Source: JBFLYZ01 sp040756415
GTDB lineage: Bacteria; Bacteroidota; Bacteroidia; JADZBD01
DNA length: 64,000 nucleotides
Assembly: GCA_040756415.1 (NCBI GenBank)
Contig: JBFLYZ010000004.1
Location: forward strand, 29,459-93,458
Direction of reading: 5' to 3'
Each line of letters begins with the position of its first letter. Position 1 is the first letter of the stretch. Positions 1 to 8,060 of this stretch are shown piece by piece. A program made the position numbers and the translations under genes. Below the pieces are notes generated by a model that was not told the DNA's origin, did not search any database, and saw only the letters and a program-made list of their open reading frames with translations.

Positions 1-440
1 TGCCTGCCCGGATCATCCGACCATTTGACAAATCCTTTGTCGTTTGGAGCGCCTGCCGCGATCCAATCGCGTATCAGGATCACTTCTTCGCGTGAAAGAG
101 CGGGCCTGTTTACCGGCATGGTGGGGGAGAGCGCAGGCCCTAAATCGGGAAAAGTGTTGATAGAGAAGAAGAGGGTGCTGAGATCTGGGCGAAAAGGTAT
201 CACACAGGAATTGTTCGCTGTTCCTTCGAAGAGTTTGTCCCAGCTCGTCAGCTCCAGGCCGGCACAGGCATCTTTGCTGGCAGCGTTATGGCATCCGCTC
301 ACCCCGCAGTTGCCAGCGAATATCCTCCCGACCTTTGCGGGAAAACCCTGGTAAAGCGGCTCAGCGCGGTCGCGCGTACACGCATGCAGCGTCAGCAAAG
401 CTGCTGAAAAAAGCGCCAACGCCTGTATGCATGATCTCAT
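1..440 (-). CDS. c-type cytochrome lipoprotein, C-terminus beyond window
   Basis: Reading leftward from the ATG at 440, the frame stays open to the window edge (146 codons seen), so the gene is partial. The N-terminus is a lipoprotein signal ending in LTLHAC with Cys21 as the lipidation site. A heme-attachment motif of the CX4CH kind (Cys45, Cys50, His51) follows, as in planctomycete-type cytochrome C domains. A later segment with RDWIAAGAPND is typical of the end of such domains. The start overlaps the stop of the preceding gene as ATGA, so it is the last visible gene of operon A. It probably carries electrons at the outer face of a membrane. The partner is unknown. Confidence 0.75.
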   Translation of the reverse strand, partial: MRSCIQALALFSAALLTLHACTRDRAEPLYQGFPAKVGRIFAGNCGVSGCHNAASKDACAGLELTSWDKLFEGTANNSCVIPFRPDLSTLFFSINTFPDLGPALSPTMPVNRPALSREEVILIRDWIAAGAPNDKGFVKWSDDPGR

Positions 441-2266
441 CTTCCTGTCTTTTTGCTGATCAATAGGTCCTGTTCGCGTACCAGGTCTCCTTTTTCCTGA
501 AGGGCTATGTGCTGGTCCCTGGCAATAACTGCCGCACCGTAGGAAACCAGGTGCTGGGGTTCTTCCAGTACGGTTACGGGGCGTCCGAGCTTTTCTTCAA
601 TAAGGGTTTTCAGGAAGGGGTGATGGGCGATGACCCCGCCTATCAGGACCACGGGCACACCGGGGTCGATGCGCATCTTGGCTATGCGGCTGATGATGGA
701 TAGGTAGATGCCTTTAGCGAGGTTGTGGATGGGAACCCCCTCAAAGATCCATTTCATGATCTCGGTCTTGGCGAAAACGGTACAGAAGCTGTTGAGCTCC
801 TGCTGCTGATCGGATTGTGAGGCGAGCCGGCTCATCTCCTTGATGTCAATACCGGCCCGTTCGGCAATTTCTACCAGGAAGGCGCCCGTGCCGGCAGCGC
901 ACTTGTCGTTAAGATAAAAGCTCTCCACTTTTCCGTCATGGTCGCACCGGATGACCTTAATGTCTTCGCCCCCGATATCCAGGATGCATTTTTCGCCCGG
1001 AACGATCTCGTTCGCCCCCTCGGCCGCGCAATTGATCTCTGTTTTGATGATGTCCGCATCGGGAAAGTTCTTCCGGCCGTAGCCCGTTGCGCAACTATAG
1101 CCAATGGGAAATTCTTCATGGATGGCGCCAATGATCTGTTTTGCAGCGACCCGGTCTTTGTTAAGGGTTTTGAGGGTATACCGGAATACGGTATCGCCTT
1201 TTTTATCGATCACGGTGAATTTGGTGTAAGCCGAGCCGAGGTCTATGCCCAGGAAGCACGGCCCTTTCGGGCTTTTTGACAAAGACACCAGTTTCCTTGC
1301 CGGCAAGCCGGAAATGGTCTGCGACAGGATGTTCTTCTGGGTCATTGCCTTGACCATGTTCACCATCGAAAGATTGAGCGGTGTGCGGATATAATGCTTC
1401 CGCCCGTATTCTACGATCTTCCCGTTCAGATAATCGATCTCGGTCTGGCGGTTGTTCATCAGGTCGCCCGCCAGCGAAGGGTAATGGTTCCCGCCTTTTT
1501 TGAGATAACGCAGGCAGTTGCGGATAAAATCATCGGGAAAACGGATCTTTTCGGCTTCAGCCACCTCTGCCGCTTCGGAAATGAGCTGTTCCACGAGCTC
1601 TATGGTATCCGGGAAGGCCATGGCCTCTGACATGGTGAAGCGCCCGATGCCGCAGAGCGCGCTAAGGGATGAATTGAGTATGGTCTTTTCCCAGATATGC
1701 CGCGTAAGGTTGAATGGCGTGGTAGATTCGGTATGCAGATCCACGCGGTTCAGCAGAGAGGCCAGCCTGTCGGCAATGATCTTGCGGGACTCATCCAGCA
1801 TTCCAATATAGTTGGGAGGATTGAAAAAAGTTACCTGCGTGGTGTTGGCGCCAGCCAGGTTTCCAGCGAAATTGATGACCATCCTGCCGACCCGGTTCTC
1901 GCCCACCGCTTCTACAAGCTGGTTTTCGATATCAATTCCATTCTGGGCCGCAATGAAGACCGATTGATTATCGCCAGGGAGATCCTTCATGACACCGGGC
2001 ACCTGGTACGATTTGAGGGAAATGATCACGTAATCGGGGTTCTTTGCGAAGAGCTCGCTTGCTGACGGGAATATGTTCCCGAACAGCGCCTGTTTTTGAA
2101 TGGCGTTGACCAGGTGTATGCCTTCTTTCCTGATCAGGTTCAGCTTGATCGGGTCATTATCGCAGATAAGCACCTCGCAGCCCGCCTCCTGAAGGTGAAC
2201 GGCCAGGATCATCCCTACCGGGCCCAGGCCGATTATCCCGATCTTCTTTTGCGATATGTAGCTCAT
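437..2266 (-). CDS. Fusion: ketopantoate-reductase-like domain + BcrA/BadF-type ATPase
   Basis: A 609-residue two-domain protein. Residues ~1-310 form a complete 2-dehydropantoate-2-reductase-like enzyme: a Rossmann motif GLGPVG near residue 16, a WEKTILN segment, and the PSLAGDLMNNRQTEIDYLNG signature. Residues ~335-600 form an ASKHA ATPase of the dehydratase/benzoyl-CoA reductase activator family: the phosphate loop GIDLGSAYTKF, and the two cluster cysteines in DKCAAGTG and NSFCTVFAKTEI that would hold a [4Fe-4S] cluster between two subunits. The CAAGTG form resembles BcrA/BadF. It overlaps both neighbours by ATGA. The family role is ATP-driven electron injection into an HgdB/BcrC-type partner, here the next gene upstream. 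The reductase half may make or use a 2-hydroxyacid. The fusion itself is unusual. Confidence 0.85.
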   Translation of the reverse strand: MSYISQKKIGIIGLGPVGMILAVHLQEAGCEVLICDNDPIKLNLIRKEGIHLVNAIQKQALFGNIFPSASELFAKNPDYVIISLKSYQVPGVMKDLPGDNQSVFIAAQNGIDIENQLVEAVGENRVGRMVINFAGNLAGANTTQVTFFNPPNYIGMLDESRKIIADRLASLLNRVDLHTESTTPFNLTRHIWEKTILNSSLSALCGIGRFTMSEAMAFPDTIELVEQLISEAAEVAEAEKIRFPDDFIRNCLRYLKKGGNHYPSLAGDLMNNRQTEIDYLNGKIVEYGRKHYIRTPLNLSMVNMVKAMTQKNILSQTISGLPARKLVSLSKSPKGPCFLGIDLGSAYTKFTVIDKKGDTVFRYTLKTLNKDRVAAKQIIGAIHEEFPIGYSCATGYGRKNFPDADIIKTEINCAAEGANEIVPGEKCILDIGGEDIKVIRCDHDGKVESFYLNDKCAAGTGAFLVEIAERAGIDIKEMSRLASQSDQQQELNSFCTVFAKTEIMKWIFEGVPIHNLAKGIYLSIISRIAKMRIDPGVPVVLIGGVIAHHPFLKTLIEEKLGRPVTVLEEPQHLVSYGAAVIARDQHIALQEKGDLVREQDLLISKKTGR

Positions 2267-3480
2267 GCGCGCACTTTGCTTGATTCGATCTGCTCGACAA
2301 AGGTTTCAATCTTGGTGATGCTCTGTCCCTCCGAAAAGAACCTCAGGTCGCACAGGTCGCCCTCGATGACCAGGTAAGGAATGCCGGTCTTTTCCTTGAG
2401 CCGCTGGGGCATACCAAACCTGGCGTTGGAATTATTGAAACAGGTCTTGGTGTCGTGGTAGATTATACCGCTGCAGTTATACTCATTTAGCCATTCGGCC
2501 AGCATTTCCATTTTAGCGCTTTCGCTGCGGTTGATGAATATACCGGTATAGGCCAGGGCTGCCGATTCAAAGGGTTTTCTTTCGTCAAAGTCATCGAATA
2601 CCCAACTGCTGCAATACGTGGAGGCCACCACGCTCGCATGGTTCTGCGCGAACAGGTCGGAAAGCATGCGCAGTTTACCCCAGATAGGCATGCCTTCCCA
2701 GAAGAGGCGGCAGTTTTCCTGCTGTACGGCTCCTTGCCCGGTCTTTATTTTTCCCTCCAGCTCTTTAAGCAGTTTCTGGTAATATGTTTTGGCCTGCGTT
2801 GTTCCGCGCATGACCACAATGGGCCCCATGTGGATCACCCCGTCAAAGAAGCTGAAGGGTGCCGGCATGGCCATGGCAGTTTTGAGCACTTTCTGCCAAA
2901 GCAAGGTAGCCTCTTTGCTAAGTTTCAGCGTGGCGCGGAAGCTGTCAATGTCAAATCGTTTCCCGCTGGCCTTCTCGCATACGGGCAAGATGCTTTTATG
3001 CTGGTCTACCACCAGCGCTATATCTTCGCGGGATACTTCGTTGACATGGCGGGGAGGATGGATGCCCGCTATAGGGCAGCCGAACTCGCGCGCATAGAAG
3101 CCGAACCAATCCTGCACTTCGCGGCATTGGTTGGTGTTGTAAACGATCAGGTCGGGCCTGGGAATCCCCTTCAGGCCATATTGCATGGTCAGCGGTGTGG
3201 AGCCGTTGAGGTAGGAGCCGATGTCGCTGGTGGTGTACGAGCATACGTGGTTCGAATACCCGCATTTCACGGCAGATGGTATCTGGTCAGTGGCCATGCG
3301 GGTGGCTCCAAGCAAGGCACCGTGATTTTCGGGGAAATATACCTCGAAACCAAAGGAGCGCAGCAGCTCGGCCGGGCCAACGCTTGTGCACCAGGCGACC
3401 TTTTTACCGCGTTCCTCCAGCGACATGAAATAGCTTCGCATCAGTTCTTTCAGGTCCTTTGTCGCTTTTATTTCATGCAT
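2263..3480 (-). CDS. HgdB/BcrC-family dehydratase or benzoyl-CoA reductase-type subunit
   Basis: A 405-residue member of the 2-hydroxyglutaryl-CoA dehydratase D-component family. Cysteines occur at family-like positions: WCTSVGP near residue 30, KCGYSNHVCSY near 73-80, TNQCREVQDW, YCSSWVF and DTKTCFNN. They could bind a [4Fe-4S] or double-cubane cluster. Members use electrons of very low potential from an ATP-driven activator to dehydrate 2-hydroxyacyl-CoA or reduce an aromatic ring. Canonical enzymes have two different subunits of this family, but only one is encoded here. It may therefore be homodimeric, as in double-cubane cluster proteins. It overlaps the ligase gene upstream by 13 bp and the fused activase downstream by ATGA. 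Confidence 0.85.
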   Translation of the reverse strand: MHEIKATKDLKELMRSYFMSLEERGKKVAWCTSVGPAELLRSFGFEVYFPENHGALLGATRMATDQIPSAVKCGYSNHVCSYTTSDIGSYLNGSTPLTMQYGLKGIPRPDLIVYNTNQCREVQDWFGFYAREFGCPIAGIHPPRHVNEVSREDIALVVDQHKSILPVCEKASGKRFDIDSFRATLKLSKEATLLWQKVLKTAMAMPAPFSFFDGVIHMGPIVVMRGTTQAKTYYQKLLKELEGKIKTGQGAVQQENCRLFWEGMPIWGKLRMLSDLFAQNHASVVASTYCSSWVFDDFDERKPFESAALAYTGIFINRSESAKMEMLAEWLNEYNCSGIIYHDTKTCFNNSNARFGMPQRLKEKTGIPYLVIEGDLCDLRFFSEGQSITKIETFVEQIESSKVRA

Positions 3481-5228
3481 GTCGCTTTTTTTTGATTTTG
3501 AACGGTGCCCTGATCGGGTTCGAGCCGTATGATGTATACCTCATGCGACAGTTTGTTTTCCTGCCCGTAAAGGTTTTCGATATGCGCCTTGTAAGTGTTC
3601 ATGATCCTGGCGGGTGCGATCTTCATCGAGGGGGTCAGCGTGCTGCCTTCTATGCTAAGCTCGTCATCAATAAGCATGGCGTATTTTATCCTGGAGAATT
3701 TGTTGCCCAGGCCGCAGTTGGCATCTTTAAGACAGCCGTGGAGGCATTTTTTCAGTTCGCTGAGGCTCCTCGGGCAAAAGCATCCTTCATCAGGCGAAAG
3801 TTCATAGTTCGGGTGGTCAAGGGCCTTTTTATTGGGAAAAAGAAGGGCTACGGTATACTCTCTTCCGCCACCGATCACCAGGGCGTACGTGAGGTAATGG
3901 CATTTCGACTGTATCAGTTCCTCTATTTCTGCGGGCATTACTTTTTCACCGTTGGTCAGCTTAAAGACCCGGTCCTTGCGGGCGCGCAGCTTTAACCCGC
4001 CAGGCGTTATCTCTCCCAGGTCACCGGTGCAGAACCAGCCGTCAGCGGTGAAGCTGTTCCTGTTGGCCTCATCATTTTTGTAGTAGCCTTTCATGACGTT
4101 TGGCCCCTTGACCTGTATCTCTCCGTCTTCAGCGATACGGATCTCTACCCCGGGGATGGGCTTTCCCACTACGCCCGCTTCTCTTTTTATGTTTGGATCG
4201 GTGATGGTGCAGCAGGGAGAGGTTTCGGTAAGGCCCCATCCTTCCATAACCGGTATGCCTCTTCGGTCGAATTCCTGTGAAATAGCAGGGGGCAGCGCGG
4301 CCGCAGCGGTGAATACAAACCTGAGTCCGGGATGAAAAATTCCGGCTTCCAGGGTCGGATCGTATTTCAGTTGCTCGATCAGGGCCCCGTATATCTTGGG
4401 AACGGAAAAGAAAACAGTTGGCCGGGCTAATTTCCAGTTGGCGAGCAGCTCTGCGGGATCTTTGCCGCATCCCGAGTCCAGGTAAATAGCTGCGCCATTA
4501 TACAGGGCAGAAAATCGTTCAAAGATACCGCCAAAACTATGATGCCAGGGCAGGTAGGAAAGGAATCTGTCGTTCGTGTTAATCCCCCAGATCCTTTCCA
4601 GACCTGCCTGCTGCGACAGAATGTTTCTATGCGAGAGCTGTACGCATTTAGGAACCCCCATGGTACCGGAAGTGTACATGTTCAGGCAGATTTCGTCTGT
4701 GCTGGCATCAAAGTTCAGTGGTATCGGTTGTGTGCTCTTTGTTTTTTGCAAACTGCTGAAAGAAATCAATTCATGATGAATGGAATCGGGACACGGGTCG
4801 AAGACCAGTATTTTTTCAAGCGGCAGTGCGCTATCCACGCGGTCGAGCTGCAGCGCGCCTTCCGCAGCCAGGAATCTGGCGTCAGAATGTCGGACCAGCA
4901 AAGTGACCGTTTCTTTGGGAAAGAACGCGAAAATGGGCACGCTTATGCCGCCAGAGGCCATAATGGCAAGCTCCAGCTCGAGCATCTCAGGACGATTGGT
5001 GGAATAAACAATCATTTTATCGCCTTTCCCGAACCCTATTTCCTTCAATCCCGCTGCGATGCTGAGTATGCGTTCATAAAAAGCGCTCCAGGCTGCTCCT
5101 TCATAAACTCCGTTCTTTTTAATGCAACAGACCGGCCGGTCGGCAAACCGCATCGCATTGCGCTGCAGCATCAGCGCGATGTTGGCAATGAGCTCGCCCG
5201 GTTCCGTATCTGATCGCAGGTATTTCAT
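3468..5228 (-). CDS. AMP-forming acyl-CoA ligase
   Basis: A 586-residue ANL-superfamily adenylating enzyme, close to long-chain acyl-CoA synthetases in layout. Visible motifs are the P-loop-like YTSGTMGVPK, the LPWHHSFGG segment, EGWGLTETS, the hinge GWFCTGDLGEI, and RKDRVFKLTNGEKVMP near the C-terminal lid. It activates a carboxylic acid to an acyl-AMP and then an acyl-CoA. The substrate cannot be read from sequence. In this operon it most likely supplies the CoA ester used by the HgdB/BcrC-type protein. Its ATG shares one base with the upstream stop (TAATG at 5230-5226), which suggests translational coupling. Confidence 0.88.
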   Translation of the reverse strand: MKYLRSDTEPGELIANIALMLQRNAMRFADRPVCCIKKNGVYEGAAWSAFYERILSIAAGLKEIGFGKGDKMIVYSTNRPEMLELELAIMASGGISVPIFAFFPKETVTLLVRHSDARFLAAEGALQLDRVDSALPLEKILVFDPCPDSIHHELISFSSLQKTKSTQPIPLNFDASTDEICLNMYTSGTMGVPKCVQLSHRNILSQQAGLERIWGINTNDRFLSYLPWHHSFGGIFERFSALYNGAAIYLDSGCGKDPAELLANWKLARPTVFFSVPKIYGALIEQLKYDPTLEAGIFHPGLRFVFTAAAALPPAISQEFDRRGIPVMEGWGLTETSPCCTITDPNIKREAGVVGKPIPGVEIRIAEDGEIQVKGPNVMKGYYKNDEANRNSFTADGWFCTGDLGEITPGGLKLRARKDRVFKLTNGEKVMPAEIEELIQSKCHYLTYALVIGGGREYTVALLFPNKKALDHPNYELSPDEGCFCPRSLSELKKCLHGCLKDANCGLGNKFSRIKYAMLIDDELSIEGSTLTPSMKIAPARIMNTYKAHIENLYGQENKLSHEVYIIRLEPDQGTVQNQKKATCMK

Positions 5229-6067
5229 TATGCGGCTACGGCTTTTTTCTCTTTCAGTTTATTGTGCCGGTATCCTCCCCAAAGAGCCGCACCGATGGCT
5301 CCAGCGTAAATGGAATCCGGATGACTGCATATGGCGAATTTCTTGCCGGTCTCCCTCAGCAGCTCCTCAATGGCTTGTATCATTCCTTTGTTCAGGGCCA
5401 TTCCACCGGTAAGTACGATGGGCGATTCCGCTTTGAGCGAGCTCAGCAGTTTTATGATCCTCCCGGCAATGGATAAGTGTATGCCCTTGATGATGTTCGG
5501 GGTGGTGATGCCGCGCGATACCATATTGATCACATCCGTTTCGGCCAGCACGGCACATATGCCCGAGGAGATCTCCGGATTCTCGGCCTGCATGGATACA
5601 TCGCCTACTTCTTCAATCGACAGCCCGAGGTAGCGGGAGATGTTCTCTACGAACTGACCGGACCCCGAAGCGCATTGCCCTGTCATTTTGTAATCTTCAA
5701 CGCGGGCATCGGGAGATATTTTCACCGCCCGCACATAAAGCGCCCCCATGTCCACCACTGTCCGGGCTTCCGGGAAGAGGAAATGCGCCCCTTTTGCGTG
5801 GGTCGTCATTCCGTAAAAGTGGCCGCGCTTGCGTTTGACCAGGTCCCCTTCGCCCGTGGTGGCGAGATAGGCTACATCTTCATATTTCAGCATGTGGGCC
5901 GATAGCATGGACTGCACCATTTCCTCAGCCACCTGGGATGGATTGCGTTTGCGTATCTTTTCGGTGTGCTTGTCAGCCAGGCGGGGTGCGGACGAGTGAT
6001 CGACAAGCACCAGTTTAATGAAGTTGGATCCGACATCGATCCCCATAGTATAGAATGAACTTCCCAT
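5228..6067 (-). CDS. BcrD/BadG-type activator ATPase ([4Fe-4S], ASKHA fold)
   Basis: A 279-residue ATPase of the BadF/BadG/BcrA/BcrD family. It shows the phosphate motif GIDVGSNFIKLV at the N-terminus, DMGALYVRAVKI, and cluster cysteines in GQCASGSGQF and SGICAVLAETDV, followed by INMVSRGITTPNIIKGIH. The CASGSG plus CAVLAETDVINMVSRG pattern is that of benzoyl-CoA reductase subunit D rather than subunit A. With the fused BcrA-like domain at 437-2266 it would make an A/D pair. The start at 6067 lies 4 bp after the upstream stop. An ATG at 6046, directly before IDVG, is an alternative. The longer frame to 6193 would overlap the upstream gene and is not favoured. Confidence 0.88.
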   Translation of the reverse strand: MGSSFYTMGIDVGSNFIKLVLVDHSSAPRLADKHTEKIRKRNPSQVAEEMVQSMLSAHMLKYEDVAYLATTGEGDLVKRKRGHFYGMTTHAKGAHFLFPEARTVVDMGALYVRAVKISPDARVEDYKMTGQCASGSGQFVENISRYLGLSIEEVGDVSMQAENPEISSGICAVLAETDVINMVSRGITTPNIIKGIHLSIAGRIIKLLSSLKAESPIVLTGGMALNKGMIQAIEELLRETGKKFAICSHPDSIYAGAIGAALWGGYRHNKLKEKKAVAA

Positions 6068-6071
6068 ATGA

Positions 6072-7217
6072 TCAGGCTTCAGCAAGTTTCTTTTTTCTGA
6101 TGTTCTCTTTTTTGCACAGGATGTTCCTCCCAGCCAGGTATTCCATGACAGCATGGAAAAGATGCTCATCGGCCCCGAACTGTTCGGGCGCAAGGATGCC
6201 GCAACGGGTCAGCTTACCTTGCAGGATAAGATCGGCAACGGCTGCGCAGGTATAGCCGGTGGTTCTCGCCATGGACGTGACACCTGTTTGTTTATCGTAG
6301 CGGTCAAAGAGCGTATAGCGAATGCGTTCATCCCCCGTCTCAAGGGTCACCCGCATCAACGTAAACTCTTCCTCACCGGGCCTGAGTTTCCATAAGGGAA
6401 AGAGCAGGCGGGCCGTGAACTCGACCGGACTGATGGTCACACCCTTTATTTCCACAGGCTGATTGTTCAGGAAACCCGACTCCCTGAATACGCGCATGAG
6501 CTCAGCGTGACCCGGGAAGCGCAGTGTTTTCTCCTTCATATCGGGAACGGATTCCATCGTTGTAAGCAGGGTTCTCAACCCGTCAGTATTGAAGGCCTCC
6601 AGTTCTCCTACCTCATCGAATACCAGGGGTTCCACCCCGCTAAGGGCTTCCCTGGTGACAAGCTTCCCGTCCTCCCGCATTCTTGCCGGCCGCGTGTATT
6701 CCTCGAGCACGTCAGCGGGCGAAAAGCCCGCTTTATAATGAAAAGGCCACTCGGGCTTTACGGGCAGTCCGCCAACCAGGCACTCATACGACCGGAGAGG
6801 CGTCTTTTGATGGTGATGGCCCGCGAGGAGGTTGCATAACCCGGGCGCCACTCCACAATCGACCACAGCGGTCACTTTGCCAGCGAGCGCCAGCTCGTGC
6901 AGGCTGAAAGGATCTTCAGGAAAAAAGGAAATATCGACAATGCTCTTTCCGGCCCGGATCACCGTTTCCAATACCCGGTAGCCGAGATGCCCGGGAACAG
7001 CCCCTATGATAAGATCGTATTCCCGGACGATAGCAGTCAGGCTCTGGCGGTCCTTGAAATCGCATGGGATCACCGTGATCGGGTGCCGTGGCGATAGGGT
7101 TTCCAGGGCGCACATCTGCATATCGGCACATGCCACATCGTATTTTTTGCTGAGGTCAATGGCGATGGCTTTTCCTACGAGCCCGGCTCCCAGAACCAGA
7201 ACCTTTTTTTGTGTCAT
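6072..7217 (-). CDS. Saccharopine dehydrogenase-family oxidoreductase
   Basis: A 381-residue NAD(P)-dependent enzyme with a Rossmann motif VLGAGLVGKAIA at residues ~6-17 and the family segment VVDCGVAPGLCNLLAG near 115-130. A C-terminal domain follows, typical of lysine 6-dehydrogenase or saccharopine dehydrogenase-like proteins. Family members oxidise or couple amino groups on amino acids. The exact substrate is not evident. It is the first gene of operon A, with a promoter and Crp/Fnr operator upstream at 7238-7282 and a leader of about 16 nt. Its company suggests it feeds a 2-oxo acid or semialdehyde into the pathway. This is inference. Confidence 0.82.
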   Translation of the reverse strand: MTQKKVLVLGAGLVGKAIAIDLSKKYDVACADMQMCALETLSPRHPITVIPCDFKDRQSLTAIVREYDLIIGAVPGHLGYRVLETVIRAGKSIVDISFFPEDPFSLHELALAGKVTAVVDCGVAPGLCNLLAGHHHQKTPLRSYECLVGGLPVKPEWPFHYKAGFSPADVLEEYTRPARMREDGKLVTREALSGVEPLVFDEVGELEAFNTDGLRTLLTTMESVPDMKEKTLRFPGHAELMRVFRESGFLNNQPVEIKGVTISPVEFTARLLFPLWKLRPGEEEFTLMRVTLETGDERIRYTLFDRYDKQTGVTSMARTTGYTCAAVADLILQGKLTRCGILAPEQFGADEHLFHAVMEYLAGRNILCKKENIRKKKLAEA

Positions 7218-7237
7218 GGGGGTCTTTTGTCTTTACA

Positions 7238-7282
7238 CAAAGGAAGTCCTCTTGCAAAACAAATTCTATGACGGCAGTCAGC
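7238..7282 (-). promoter_or_regulatory. Operon A promoter with Crp/Fnr-type operator
   Basis: The palindrome TATGA-CGGCAG-TCAGC occupies 7267-7282 (centre 7274.5). A minus-7 box reading TTCCTTTG on the minus strand lies at 7245-7238, exactly 29.5 bp from the centre. The inferred transcription start is near 7233, which places the operator at about -41.5. No minus-33 TTG is needed or obvious. It would drive the gene starting at 7217. Confidence 0.65.
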
Positions 7283-7288
7283 GTAAAA

Positions 7289-7333
7289 TATGACCGCTAT
7301 CATAATTGATGCGGAAGGATTGAGCTTAATTTG
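7289..7333 (+). promoter_or_regulatory. Response-regulator promoter with Crp/Fnr-type operator
   Basis: A perfect palindrome TATGA-CCGCTA-TCATA lies at 7289-7304 (centre 7296.5). A TTAATTTG minus-7 box at 7326-7333 lies 29.5 bp from the centre. The inferred start is near 7338, 13 nt before the ATG at 7351. It sits beside the opposing operon A promoter, and the two operator centres are 22 bp apart. Confidence 0.68.
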
Positions 7334-7350
7334 TTCATAACAGAAAAACG

Positions 7351-8037
7351 ATGAAGAAGATCAATATCCTGGTTGCAGACCATAATTTCCTGGTCCGGTC
7401 CGGCTTCCGTTCCATGATCAATGGCAACGCGCAGTTTAATTTTGCAGGAGAGGCGAAAAATCCAGCGGAGCTCCATGAGAAGCTGTGCAGCACGATCACC
7501 GATGTGCTGATCATTGATTATACCTCGCCTTGTTTTTGTACCGATGATGTAATCGTTATAAAAGAGCATTTTCCTGAAATAAGGATCCTGGCCATAACCC
7601 ATTCGCGGCCCAAGGAGGTGATTTCTGAGGCCATTGCCGGGGGCGTGACCAGCCACGTGCTTAAGGAGTGCGATAAGGAGGAGATCGAAGAAGCGATCCG
7701 TTGTACAGGCAGGGGAGAGCCGTTCTTCTGCGGGAAGATCATCAATGCCTTATTTGGGCCCGGAGCGGCCGTGCCAGCCCGGCTTGAAAGCGTGTCGTGC
7801 GATGGCGTTAAGATATCCCCGCGCGAGGTCGAAGTGATCCGGCATATTGCGCGCGGCCTGTCCAATAAAGAAATAGCCGGGAAGCTATTCCTCAGCGTGC
7901 ATACGGTCACCACCCACCGTAAGAACATCATGAGTAAGCTGGGCGTGAACAATTCGGCCGGGCTGATCATGTATGCCATCCGGAAGAACATCATTGCTTC
8001 GCATATGCTCCCGGCAGACAGTAAAAACGTTTCCTAA
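7351..8037 (+). CDS. NarL/FixJ-type response regulator
   Basis: A 228-residue two-domain transcription regulator. The receiver domain has the acidic residue Asp10, the phosphoacceptor Asp56 in LIIDYTSP, and a late Lys in VLKECDK. The C-terminal LuxR-type helix-turn-helix reads SPREVEVIRHIARGLSNKEI followed by SVHTVTTHRKNIMSKL. No histidine kinase is encoded in the window, so the sensor is elsewhere. It is transcribed between the two leftward operons from its own operator-bearing promoter. It may couple a second signal to the aromatic/hydroxyacid genes on either side. Confidence 0.88.
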   Translation: MKKINILVADHNFLVRSGFRSMINGNAQFNFAGEAKNPAELHEKLCSTITDVLIIDYTSPCFCTDDVIVIKEHFPEIRILAITHSRPKEVISEAIAGGVTSHVLKECDKEEIEEAIRCTGRGEPFFCGKIINALFGPGAAVPARLESVSCDGVKISPREVEVIRHIARGLSNKEIAGKLFLSVHTVTTHRKNIMSKLGVNNSAGLIMYAIRKNIIASHMLPADSKNVS

Positions 8038-8060
8038 GATCCCGCTTCATTTACGGTCAA

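Noticed and set aside
25..354. Rightward 109-codon open frame
   Set aside because: It is antisense to a lipoprotein cytochrome c with a lipobox and CX4CH heme site and an ATGA link to its neighbour.
437..5228. Firm call of benzoyl-CoA reductase
   Set aside because: Only one HgdB/BcrC-type subunit is present and the ligase looks like a long-chain type. The signatures are suggestive, not decisive.
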